A DNA stretch of 64,000 nucleotides. It comes from Anaerolineales bacterium. GTDB lineage: Bacteria; Chloroflexota; Anaerolineae; Aggregatilineales; UBA2796. The notes under the pieces are model-generated. The model saw only the letters and a program-made list of their open reading frames with translations. It did no database searches and was not told the origin of the DNA. The stretch lies in contig JABTTZ010000002.1 in the NCBI GenBank assembly GCA_015075625.1, forward strand, positions 186,001 to 250,000. The letters are read 5' to 3'. Numbering within the stretch: the first letter of the stretch is position 1; the number at the start of each line of letters is the position of its first letter. A program made the position numbers and the translations under genes. Of the stretch, positions 42,828-50,167 are shown in pieces.

Positions 42828-44621
42828 TTGGCTCGCAGCGAGTTCACCGTCAAGGGGGCATACCGTTACGACACGCGCAGCGCTACACGCTGGATTGCAT
42901 CTCATGTAGCCCGCTATAGACTCTTTTTTGCCCTGACCATTTGTTTAATGATTGGCTCGTACACCCTCTATACTGGGGCGCAATCTCTCATTGGGTATGC
43001 GGTGGCTGCCGCCTATGAACCCAACCCCTTAGAGGCAATTGGGCAAATTGCCTTGTTGATCCTCATTTTGTTGGTGGCGGATGGACTCTGCGCCCTCTTT
43101 TCGTCGCTTTCGGTAGAAACGATTGCCCAACGTTTGGAGGTAGACGCCCGCGAAGAACTTTACCGGAGTTTGCTGGGCAAAAGCCAAACCTTCCACAACC
43201 GTCAGCGGGTGGGAGACATCATGGCGCGGGCAACGGACGATGTCGTACAACTTAACGGGATGATGAACCCCGGTGTCTCCATTGCCATGGAAACTGTCCT
43301 CGGCGTTGTGATTCCCTTGATCTTCATTGCCTCCATGAAGCCGGCGCTCTTGGCAATTCCGTTGCTCTTTGTCGTCGTCTATGTTATTTCGGTCTACCGC
43401 TATACCGAACGCCTTGATCCTGTCCTTCGCCGCCAGCGTGAACAGTACGGCAAAATCAACACCGATCTAGAGGAAGTGATCTCTGGGATTGAGGTGGTCA
43501 AGGCATCTGCGCAAGAGGGTTACGAACTGCGCAAGTTCCGCAAAGGGACGCGGCTGTTCCGCGATTTGTTTGTGCGGCAGGGCTATATGGAAGCGCGTTA
43601 CCTGCCTGTTTTGCTCTTTTCGATTACCTTTGCCTTGTGCTTCCTCCACGCGCTCAGTTTCTACCAGCGCGGGCAAATGACCATCCCTGAGATTATTTCC
43701 TTTATGGGGATCGTTGGCGTCTTGCGTTGGCCCACCTTTGCCTCAATCTTCACGATCACGCTTGTTCGCAGCGGGGTTGCTGGAGCGCGGCGTATCATTG
43801 AGATCATCACCACCGAGACAGAACTTGATGAGAATCAGGGCGGTCATACAGCGACTATCGAGGGCGCAATTGAGTTTCGCAATGTCACCTTCCTCCACGA
43901 CAACACCCGCGCCCTTGAAAAGGTGAACCTCTCGCTTGCGGCGGGGCAGACGGTTGCCATTGTGGGGGCAACGGGATCAGGCAAAAGCACCCTGACGAGC
44001 CTGATCAACCGCACCTATGACACCACCTATGGGGAAGTCCTCATTGACGGAATCAACGTCAAAGCATGGAACTTGGACTCGCTGCGCTCCCAAATTTCCA
44101 AGATTGAACAAGACGTGTTTCTGTTTAGCCGGACAGTTGCCGAGAACATCGCCTATGGAATGCCCAGCGCCACCCAAGAGCAGATTGAGCAGGCGGCAAA
44201 AGAGGCACAGGCACATGACTTTATCATGGGCTTCAAGGACGGCTATAAAACGATGATCGGTGAGCGCGGCGTAACGCTTTCCGGCGGGCAGCGGCAGCGT
44301 GTGGCGTTAGCACGCGCCTTTCTGAGCAACCCGCGCATTTTGATCCTAGACGACTCGACCAGCGCTATTGATAGCGCCACCGAAGACGATATTCAAAAAG
44401 CGATCCAGCGGGCGGGCGTGGGGCGGACGACGCTCCTCATCACACACCGCCTTTCCCAAATTCGTTGGGCGGATCGGATCGTCGTCATTGAGGCGGGGCG
44501 TGTGGTGGCACAGGGCAGCCATGAGGAACTTTTGCGCCGTTCGCCCGATTACCGCCGTATCTTCGCCCGTTACGAGATCGATTTGCCGCCATTGGAGGTG
44601 GCAGAAGGGGCTATGGCATGA
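42828..44621 (+). CDS. Heterodimeric ABC exporter subunit A (degenerate catalytic site)
   Basis: Type IV exporter half-transporter of 597 residues: six-helix membrane domain (~1-330) then an ATPase. Walker A is VGATGSGKSTL near residue 380, the signature is canonical LSGGQRQR, Walker B reads ILILDDSTSAID with aspartate in place of the catalytic glutamate, and the H-loop is LLITHRLS. The start is TTG 42828, chosen because GGGAGGTG lies five bases upstream and no ATG/GTG fits. Together with the 612-residue subunit downstream it should form a TmrAB/BmrCD-like heterodimer with one inactive ATP site. The substrate could be drugs, lipids or peptides. It overlaps the TfoX-domain gene by four bases. 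Confidence 0.9.
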   Translation: MARSEFTVKGAYRYDTRSATRWIASHVARYRLFFALTICLMIGSYTLYTGAQSLIGYAVAAAYEPNPLEAIGQIALLILILLVADGLCALFSSLSVETIAQRLEVDAREELYRSLLGKSQTFHNRQRVGDIMARATDDVVQLNGMMNPGVSIAMETVLGVVIPLIFIASMKPALLAIPLLFVVVYVISVYRYTERLDPVLRRQREQYGKINTDLEEVISGIEVVKASAQEGYELRKFRKGTRLFRDLFVRQGYMEARYLPVLLFSITFALCFLHALSFYQRGQMTIPEIISFMGIVGVLRWPTFASIFTITLVRSGVAGARRIIEIITTETELDENQGGHTATIEGAIEFRNVTFLHDNTRALEKVNLSLAAGQTVAIVGATGSGKSTLTSLINRTYDTTYGEVLIDGINVKAWNLDSLRSQISKIEQDVFLFSRTVAENIAYGMPSATQEQIEQAAKEAQAHDFIMGFKDGYKTMIGERGVTLSGGQRQRVALARAFLSNPRILILDDSTSAIDSATEDDIQKAIQRAGVGRTTLLITHRLSQIRWADRIVVIEAGRVVAQGSHEELLRRSPDYRRIFARYEIDLPPLEVAEGAMA

Positions 44622-44935
44622 GTTCGCTCAAAACGAAGCTCACCGCTGCCCCACTGAGCAGCCTGATGAACATTGGGGCAAAGACCGAACAAATGTTGAA
44701 AGATATTGGGATCATGACGGCGGACGATCTGCGCGAGATCGGCGCAGTGAATGCCTACTTACGGCTGGTGGCGATGGGCTATCCCAAGCATCTCATGATT
44801 CTCTACGCGCTTGAGGGGGCGGTGAAGGGGGTAAATCTGCTTTTTCTGACGGCAGAAGAAAAAGCAGCCCTCCAGCAAGCCGTGACCCCCTTAGCCGCGC
44901 CGAAAAAAGCGCCAAAGAAGATGAAAAAAGGCTAA
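44618..44935 (+). CDS. TfoX C-terminal-domain protein
   Basis: Protein of 105 residues consisting of a TfoX/Sxy C-terminal domain (helix-hairpin-helix-like): LMNIGAKTEQMLKDIGIMTADDLREIGAV followed by AYLRLVAMGYPKHLMILYALEGA. The Lys/Pro-rich tail (KKAPKKMKKG) is a possible nucleic-acid contact. In gamma-proteobacteria TfoX activates competence genes, but stand-alone C-terminal-domain proteins are widespread with unknown role. It sits between the two halves of an ABC exporter, overlapping the first by ATGA and ending 20 bases before the second, so all three are coexpressed. Confidence 0.85.
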   Translation: MSSLKTKLTAAPLSSLMNIGAKTEQMLKDIGIMTADDLREIGAVNAYLRLVAMGYPKHLMILYALEGAVKGVNLLFLTAEEKAALQQAVTPLAAPKKAPKKMKKG

Positions 44936-44955
44936 TACAGCGAGGAGCAATCGCT

Positions 44956-46794
44956 ATGGGTTTCCTCATGGACGGTCTGGACGCCGAAGGCTATGACCGC
45001 AGTTACTCTGATCAGCAGCTTGTTCGTCGTATTCTCTCCTATTTCCGCCCCCATGCCCGAAAAATGGCGTTTATCGCCCTTTTGGTGGTGGGCAGTTCAT
45101 TGGCAGCCACCCTCTCGCCTGTTGTGATCTCACGCGGGCTGGATCAGATGCAGGTTGATCCGTCAACGACGCTGGTTGCCACCATCGCCGTTCTTGCGGT
45201 GGGCTTAGGGGTTTTAGGGTGGGGGATCAACTTCCTTCAACGATGGTTTTCCTCGCAGGCTATTGGGGATGTCGTCTTAAAACTGCGGGAAGACGCCGCC
45301 GCCGCCGTCTTGCGCCGCGATCTCAGCTTCTATGATGAGTTTCCTTCTGGGAAGATCGTCAGCCGGGTGATGTCCGATACCGCCGCCTTTTCACAGGTGG
45401 TCACACTCATCCGTGATTTGGTCAGCCAATTTTTGCTGATCCTTCTCTTGCTAGGCTTTCTGTTTATTGTGAATCGCTCGCTGACTCTGGTGCTGCTGCT
45501 GTTGATGCCAGTGATTATCGGGGTAGCGCTCTTGTTCCGCGTTATTGCCCGCAAAACAATTATCCAGTCGCGGCGCGTCCGTGCTGAGGTCACCAGCCTG
45601 ATCCAAGAGAGCGTCGCCGGAATTGGTGTGGCGAAAACGTTCCGCCAAGAACGCGCCATGTACGATGATTTCCGCGTTTTGAACCGCCGTTCGTTTTGGA
45701 TCAACCTGCGGACGGGGTATGTCTTTAGCGGCATTTTCCCAATTTTGAACATCGTTGCCGGCGTTGGGACGGCATCGCTGGTGTTTTTTGGCGGGCGCAC
45801 CGTCACAACAGGCGGCATGACAGCAGGGGATTGGTATCTCTTTATTCAGGGGATGATGTTGTTCTGGTTTCCTCTGACAAGCATCGCCTCGTTTTGGAGT
45901 CAGTTCCAATTGGGTTTGGCGGCAGGGGAGCGCGTCTTTGCCCTGATTGATGACGAGCCGAAAGTGATCCAAAAAGGAAACGTCACCCTTAAGGATGTAC
46001 GCGGCGAAATTCGCTTTGAAGGGGTGAACTTCCGTTACACAGATAAAGAGCAAGTCCTCGAAAACTTCAACCTACATATCCCCGCCGGACAGACGATTGC
46101 CTTTGTGGGGCATACAGGGGCGGGGAAATCAAGCATCGGAAAATTAATCGCCCGTTTCTATGAATTTCAGTCGGGGCGTATTCTGATTGATGGTGTCGAT
46201 ATTCGCACTCTTGATCTCCCCGCCTATCGCGTCCATTTGGGGGTGGTCACTCAAACGCCGTTCCTCTTTGATGGGACGGTGGCGGATAACATTCGCTACG
46301 GCAAGCGGGAAGCGACGAATGCCGAGGTTGCCGCTGCCGCCAACCAGATTGCCGGAGGCGACTGGGTGCGGATGCTCCCTGAAGGTTTAAATACACAAGT
46401 GGGCGAACGCGGCAGCAGCCTCTCGATGGGACAGCGGCAGCTTGTCGCCCTAGCGCGGATCATGCTCCAAAATCCCTCGATCATTATCCTAGACGAGGCA
46501 ACAGCAAGTGTAGACCCGCTTACCGAGGCGTTGATCCAAGAGGGGTTGGATGTCGTTCTGAAGGGGCGCACGAGCATTGTCATTGCCCACCGCCTCAGCA
46601 CGATTAAGGGCGCGGATCGGATCATCGTGATCAAGAAGGGCGAGATCATCGAAGAAGGCAGCCACGACTCGCTGATGAGCAGCGGCGGTCACTATGCAGA
46701 ACTTTATAACACATACTTCCGCCATCAGAGTTTGGAATACCTCAATACTCGCCCTGAGGAACGGTTGGGGTTCGTTACGGATAAGGCAACTTAG
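44956..46794 (+). CDS. Heterodimeric ABC exporter subunit B (consensus catalytic site)
   Basis: Half-transporter of 612 residues with six membrane helices and an ATPase. Walker A is VGHTGAGKSS near residue 385, Walker B IIILDEATASVD with the catalytic glutamate, H-loop IVIAHRLS. The signature is LSMGQRQL, a departure from LSGGQ. The degenerate signature here and the degenerate Walker B in subunit A would lie in the same ATP site, leaving one complete site, exactly the pattern of asymmetric exporters. ATG 44956 follows GAGGAG. The stop TAG coincides with the left boundary of an IS element, and the base order after the right end shows the same stop existed before insertion. Confidence 0.92.
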   Translation: MGFLMDGLDAEGYDRSYSDQQLVRRILSYFRPHARKMAFIALLVVGSSLAATLSPVVISRGLDQMQVDPSTTLVATIAVLAVGLGVLGWGINFLQRWFSSQAIGDVVLKLREDAAAAVLRRDLSFYDEFPSGKIVSRVMSDTAAFSQVVTLIRDLVSQFLLILLLLGFLFIVNRSLTLVLLLLMPVIIGVALLFRVIARKTIIQSRRVRAEVTSLIQESVAGIGVAKTFRQERAMYDDFRVLNRRSFWINLRTGYVFSGIFPILNIVAGVGTASLVFFGGRTVTTGGMTAGDWYLFIQGMMLFWFPLTSIASFWSQFQLGLAAGERVFALIDDEPKVIQKGNVTLKDVRGEIRFEGVNFRYTDKEQVLENFNLHIPAGQTIAFVGHTGAGKSSIGKLIARFYEFQSGRILIDGVDIRTLDLPAYRVHLGVVTQTPFLFDGTVADNIRYGKREATNAEVAAAANQIAGGDWVRMLPEGLNTQVGERGSSLSMGQRQLVALARIMLQNPSIIILDEATASVDPLTEALIQEGLDVVLKGRTSIVIAHRLSTIKGADRIIVIKKGEIIEEGSHDSLMSSGGHYAELYNTYFRHQSLEYLNTRPEERLGFVTDKAT

Positions 46795-47481
46795 GTTGTG
46801 TTGGCATTTGAATCAAACGAGCTAAGGTTGTCAGATGACAACCATGCGATGGTGCTTGCTACCGAGCGAGTACGGGAAGTGGAACAGTGTGTATAAGCGT
46901 TTTGGTCGTTGGTGTGACCAAGGCGTGTGGGATCGGATGCTGGAATATTTTGCCGATGACCCGGATATGGAACATGGGATGGTGGACAGCACGATTGTGC
47001 GTGCCCATGCCAGTGCTGCCAGAGCCACAAAAAAACGGTGGGCAGGCTGAACAGGCACTGGGGCGTAGTCGTGGCGGCTTCAGCACCAAAATTCATGTCA
47101 CGGTGGACGGGTTGGGCTATCCGCTGCGATTGCACCTGACCGCCGGACAACGTCATGACATCATCAAGGCGCATGATCTGACTGTCGATCTGGACTTTGA
47201 CTACCTGATTGCAGATCGCAGCTATGGCGTGCAGGATTTTGTCGATGCACTTCGCATCAGAGGTATTGAAGTGGTTATTCCGCCCAACAAAAATGCCCAA
47301 ATACCCCGCCAATACGATGAATGGCGTTATCGAGAACGGTATTTGATCGCGTGTTTTATCGGCAAAATCAAGCATTTTCGCCGGGTCTTCTCTCGTTTTG
47401 ACAAGCTCGCTCGGTGCTATCTTGGTTTCTTACAACTCACCAGTACCTTGATCTGGCTTCGGTGAAATGTCAACACAACCT
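46793..47481 (+). mobile_element. IS5/IS427-like insertion sequence, internally deleted
   Basis: Terminal inverted repeats AGGTTGTGTTGGCATTT (46793-46809) and its partner at 47465-47481 match at 16 of 17 bases. The flanks fit a TA target duplication (46792-46793 and 47481-47482). At about 688 bp it is shorter than typical IS427-group elements, consistent with loss of the 5' part of the transposase gene. Confidence 0.8.
46835..47465 (+). pseudogene. IS5-family (IS427 group) transposase, defective
   Basis: A first frame (46835-47050) carries [24 protein letters not shown] and the first DDE aspartate in [14 protein letters not shown] second frame continues after an A7 tract with ALGRSRGGFSTKIHVTVDG, the second aspartate in LIADRSYGVQDF, and the C-terminal region RYLIACFIGKIKHFRRVF. 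Three defects are visible. The ~50 N-terminal residues are missing. The frames are joined only by a +1 (or -2) shift, not the -1 expected at A7. The catalytic glutamate normally in LIExFF is alanine (LIAC). The copy is therefore dead. Confidence 0.85.
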
Positions 47482-47483
47482 AG

Positions 47484-47745
47484 ATCGGGAAAGCCAGAGC
47501 CTTGATTTGCATCTGCCGTCGAACTGGGAACCAAATGAACCTGCACCACCGGAACGGGCAGACTATCAATCGTGCAGTCCCTATCGGCTGCCAAGTCTAA
47601 AACGCGCAGTACCGCCTGACGGATCAGGTCAAAGGCATCCATCAGGTTGCGACGACGTCGGTTGAAGCGACTTTGCGACGGGATACGAGGAAACAAGTCT
47701 CGATGCTCCCTCCAATAACTCAACCTCTCCGTTATCTACTCCATT
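47484..47745 (-). pseudogene. Transposase fragment (IS982-like)
   Basis: On the minus strand an open frame without its own beginning encodes ITERLSYWREHRDLFPRI, then PSQSRFNRRRRNLMDAFDLI and IDSLPVPVVQVHLVPSSTAD. LFPR-PSQSRFNRRRR and IDSLPVPV are typical of the N-terminal half of IS982-type transposases, including the first DDE aspartate. It stops abruptly at the IS427 border. The remaining half is not on the other side of that IS, so this is an older truncated relic. Confidence 0.65.
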
Positions 47746-47802
47746 CCGATTGACACCTTACGTACAATGGTTACAGGGAAGAGACGACGGCAAGTATGGC
47801 TT

Positions 47803-47907
47803 ATGAATGATGATCCCACGAAAGCTGAGATAGTAAAAACTGTAATAAAGGCAAATTATATCAATTGCTTAGCAACAACCAGTGAAATGGTTAAATATAT
47901 CCACTGA
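47803..47907 (+). CDS. Tiny open frame, possible small protein (34 aa)
   Basis: MNDDPTKAEIVKTVIKANYI continues to a stop at 47905, with AT-rich codon usage like the surrounding island. There is no convincing ribosome binding site. It may be real or chance; nothing is recognised in it. Confidence 0.2.
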   Translation: MNDDPTKAEIVKTVIKANYINCLATTSEMVKYIH

Positions 47908-47918
47908 GCTGACAGAAC

Positions 47919-47944
47919 AAAACACTACCGAACGGCAGTGTTTT
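47919..47944. terminator. Bidirectional hairpin, likely terminator of the 48002 gene
   Basis: AAAACACT and AGTGTTTT pair around an inner CCG/CGG, giving a stem with A-rich and T-rich ends that could terminate either direction. It lies 58 bases past the stop of the minus-strand small gene. Confidence 0.65.
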
Positions 47945-48001
47945 ATGAGTACGGTGTGATATGCAATGCACTACTTGTTAGTTTGCAGCCGTCACTAGAG
48001 C

Positions 48002-48232
48002 TTATTCATCATTTAGGTATTTCCCATACTTGCCAATTTGAAGCACCTCAATTTCCTCTTCGGTAAGTTCTGAGATACCTTCAAGGTATAACCGACAAAG
48101 CTTTGCCAGTTTTAGAACTTGTGGTAAGGCGGTACGAAGATTATGTGGGTCTTGTAACTCGTATTGCGCATTACTCAGTTGCCCAACCATGACATCGAAT
48201 TCCTGTAGCTTTTCAGTATCTACCCGCTTCAT
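48002..48232 (-). CDS. Small hypothetical helical protein (76 aa)
   Basis: Not recognised. Start codon 48232 is preceded by AAAGGAG seven bases upstream, a strong ribosome binding site, and a terminator-like hairpin follows, so it is probably a real gene. The sequence is mostly helical and acidic (LRTALPQVLKLAKLCRLYLE, then ELTEEEIEVLQIGKYGKYL). No membrane segment. Codon and base composition are AT-richer than the rest of the window, and it sits next to transposase debris, which suggests recent transfer. Confidence 0.6.
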   Translation of the reverse strand: MKRVDTEKLQEFDVMVGQLSNAQYELQDPHNLRTALPQVLKLAKLCRLYLEGISELTEEEIEVLQIGKYGKYLNDE

Positions 48233-48611
48233 ATTGTCTCTCCTTTGGCAAGGGCGTGAAGACGCATGCCTTCATTGAACAACCCGCGCAAATGGCGAAA
48301 ATCACCATCGGGACGGGCTACTCACTACGCAAAGAGAGGTAAAACCTTTTGTTAAAGACCTACACCAAAACGTATCATAACATATCGCTTTGAGCTAAAG
48401 CCCGAAACGAACCAGTTTGTCTATTTCAATCCCATATTCAGCCCTATTTGACCTGCGAAATTTCGAAAAGAGGTGTGATTTACTTCTTTAACGTGCTTGA
48501 AATAATGACTGATCCTGGCACGTTTTACGTCATATGTGGTTGACAAGACTCGAAGCCTTAACCGCCTAAACCCACGCTCTCAGCGTTTTTCACAAACATG
48601 CATAACTGCTC
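48233..48611. other. AT-richer gene-free stretch
   Basis: No supported gene. A short CGAAATTTCG palindrome occurs near 48465, and a TTGACA at 48539-48544 without a good -10. Its composition contrasts with neighbouring housekeeping genes and continues the island that begins at the IS. Confidence 0.5.
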
Positions 48612-48640
48612 TTGCCTCGCTGCGATTATTATGCTACGAT
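48612..48640 (+). promoter_or_regulatory. Putative promoter of the sulfate-assimilation operon
   Basis: TTGCCT (48612-48617), 17-base spacer, TACGAT (48635-48640). Transcription would begin near 48647, giving a leader of about 180 bases before cysH. Confidence 0.5.
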
Positions 48641-48687
48641 CTTTATCGGGTCACTCTTGATTTTTCGGTGGTTTTTTTGTGATTGCC

Positions 48688-48756
48688 ATGCTTCGCCTAT
48701 CAACCTGTTGTCCGTGCGCCATGTGTATACCCACTCACCCGCCCGGCGGCTGGTAG
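48688..48756 (+). CDS. Cysteine-rich leader peptide of the cysH-cysC-sat operon
   Basis: Short frame of 22 codons from ATG 48688 (or 25 from GTG 48679, which has GGTGG seven bases upstream). It encodes MLRLSTCCPCAMC, then a Pro/Gly/Trp end and TAG at 48754. Four of seven consecutive codons (48706, 48709, 48715, 48724) are cysteine, a very rare density. No ordinary protein function is expected. Position, length and Cys content point to a regulatory leader peptide sensing Cys-tRNA. The last sense codons contain the 5' arm of an alternative RNA helix (48742-48750). Calling it translated is an inference; the frame and codons are seen directly. Confidence 0.7.
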   Translation: MLRLSTCCPCAMCIPTHPPGGW

Positions 48757-48820
48757 TATCGTGCCTTTTGGCAGACCGACCCTTGCTTGCACGCCCCGGA
48801 CGCCGCCGGGGCTTTTTTTT
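48742..48820 (+). promoter_or_regulatory. Transcription attenuator (terminator/antiterminator pair) before cysH
   Basis: Terminator: GCCCCGG (48793-48799), loop ACGCCG, CCGGGGC (48806-48812), then eight T (48813-48820), ending one base before the cysH ribosome binding site GAGGAG. Antiterminator: CCCGGCGGC (48742-48750), inside the leader frame, is perfectly complementary to GCCGCCGGG (48802-48810), which includes most of the terminator 3' arm; the two helices exclude each other. A ribosome stalled on the Cys codons leaves 48742 free, whereas one reaching the stop at 48754 covers it. This predicts more cysH transcription when charged tRNA-Cys is scarce. Confidence 0.75.
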
Positions 48821-48830
48821 GAGGAGTTCC

Positions 48831-49601
48831 ATGACCCAACCCACCCCAAATACCTCCGATACAGTGGCGACAGGGGCATTGGTCGAGACTCTGAACGCCC
48901 GCTTTGCCGATGCTCACCCCGCCGAGATACTTCGTTGGGCGGTGGGCGAATTTGGGCAGCGCCTTGCCACCGTCACCAGTTTCCAGCCAACGGGGATTGT
49001 CACCCTCCATATGCTCAGCGAGTTCGCCCCGAACACACCCGTTCTGACGCTTGATACGGGGCTGTTGTTTTCGGAAACCTACGCCCTCATGAACGATCTC
49101 GAAAAACGGCTGGCGTTGAACCTGCTTCGCCTGCGCCCCGCACAGACCGTCGCTGAGCAAGCGGCAACCCATGGGGAGGCGCTCTGGCTGCGTGACCCTG
49201 ATCAGTGCTGCGCCCTGCGCAAGACCGACCTCCTAGATCGCGTTTTGGGTGGGTATGGGGCATGGCTCACCGGTTTGCGCCGCGATCAATCAGAAGGGCG
49301 GGCAGAGACGCCCATCTTTGCGTGGGATCGCAAGCATAACAACCTGAAAATTGCCCCTTTTGCCACATGGACAGAATCGATGGTGTGGACGTATCTCCAT
49401 GCCTACGAACTCCCCTACAACACCCTCCACGATCAGGGCTACCCAAGCATTGGTTGTTATCCCTGCACCCGCGCCGTCGATCCGGCGTCGGGCGATAAGC
49501 GGGCGGGGCGTTGGGCGGGGTCGGCAAAGACGGAATGTGGAATCCACATTGATAAGACCATCTCAGAAGAAACAAATACAAAAGGACAACACGAATCATG
49601 A
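48831..49601 (+). CDS. cysH: Assimilatory APS reductase (iron-sulfur type CysH)
   Basis: Reduces adenylyl sulfate to sulfite with thioredoxin, 256 residues. The PP-loop-type nucleotide-binding fold is seen in VTSFQPTGIVTLHML and LDTGLLFSETYALM. DQCCALRKTDLL supplies the CC pair and GCYPCTRAV the CxxC, together ligating a 4Fe-4S cluster, the mark of APS rather than PAPS reductases. The catalytic cysteine is in KTECGIHI near the C-terminus. ATG 48831 with GAGGAG is chosen; the longer frame from 48612 would run through the attenuator. Its last four bases overlap cysC (ATGA), so cysH-cysC-sat is a tight operon. Confidence 0.93.
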   Translation: MTQPTPNTSDTVATGALVETLNARFADAHPAEILRWAVGEFGQRLATVTSFQPTGIVTLHMLSEFAPNTPVLTLDTGLLFSETYALMNDLEKRLALNLLRLRPAQTVAEQAATHGEALWLRDPDQCCALRKTDLLDRVLGGYGAWLTGLRRDQSEGRAETPIFAWDRKHNNLKIAPFATWTESMVWTYLHAYELPYNTLHDQGYPSIGCYPCTRAVDPASGDKRAGRWAGSAKTECGIHIDKTISEETNTKGQHES

Positions 49602-50167
49602 CGGTTGACAGCGACGGCTTTACTTTATGGATGACCGGGCTTTCCGGCGCAGGCAAGACGACTATTGCCCTTGCCTTAGAAGCCGACCTTCGGGCGCGGA
49701 GCGTGCGCGTTGAGCGCTTGGATGGCGATGTCGTCCGTGAGGGACTCACCCGTGATCTTGGCTTTAGCAAGGAAGACCGCGACAAGAACATTGAGCGGGT
49801 CACCTTTGTGGCAAAACTGCTCTCCCGCAATGGGGTGGGTGTCCTCGCCTCGTTCATCTCCCCCTACAAAGAGGCACGGGCAAAAGCGCGGGCAGAGACG
49901 ACGAATTTCATCGAAGTGTACGTCAGCGCCCCGCTGGAAACAGTCATTGAGCGCGACGTGAAGGGGCATTACAAAAAGGCAATCGCGGGCGAGATTCTGA
50001 ACTTCACCGGTGTGAACGATCCTTACGAAGCACCGGAAGCGGCTGAGATCGTTGTGCGCACCGATCAAGAGACAGTGGCGGAGAGCGTGGCGAAGATTCT
50101 CGCCTACCTTGAAGGGCGCGGGTTAATCCCGCAGCGGGAGTCGGTTGGGGAGGTCACCCATGCCTAG
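49598..50167 (+). CDS. cysC: Adenylylsulfate kinase
   Basis: Phosphorylates APS to PAPS, 189 residues. The P-loop is MTGLSGAGKTTIA near residue 13. RLDGDVVREGLTRDLGFSKEDRDKNI is the APS-binding and lid region, followed by ISPYKEARAKAR and FIEVYVSAPLETVIERD, all standard CysC marks. The gene overlaps cysH by four bases and sat by eight. Because the neighbouring reductase is of the APS type, PAPS made here may serve sulfotransferases or the operon may keep both routes. No fusion to sat is present, unlike in some bacteria. Confidence 0.96.
   Translation: MTVDSDGFTLWMTGLSGAGKTTIALALEADLRARSVRVERLDGDVVREGLTRDLGFSKEDRDKNIERVTFVAKLLSRNGVGVLASFISPYKEARAKARAETTNFIEVYVSAPLETVIERDVKGHYKKAIAGEILNFTGVNDPYEAPEAAEIVVRTDQETVAESVAKILAYLEGRGLIPQRESVGEVTHA

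Noticed and set aside
47025..47050. Programmed -1 frameshift at the A7 tract of the transposase
   Set aside because: The two frames need a +1 (or -2) shift, and the gene has other lesions, so a mutation is the simpler reading.
48612..48830. 73-codon upstream extension of CysH
   Set aside because: It runs through the attenuator and terminator T-run and shows no family similarity; ATG 48831 has GAGGAG at the right distance.
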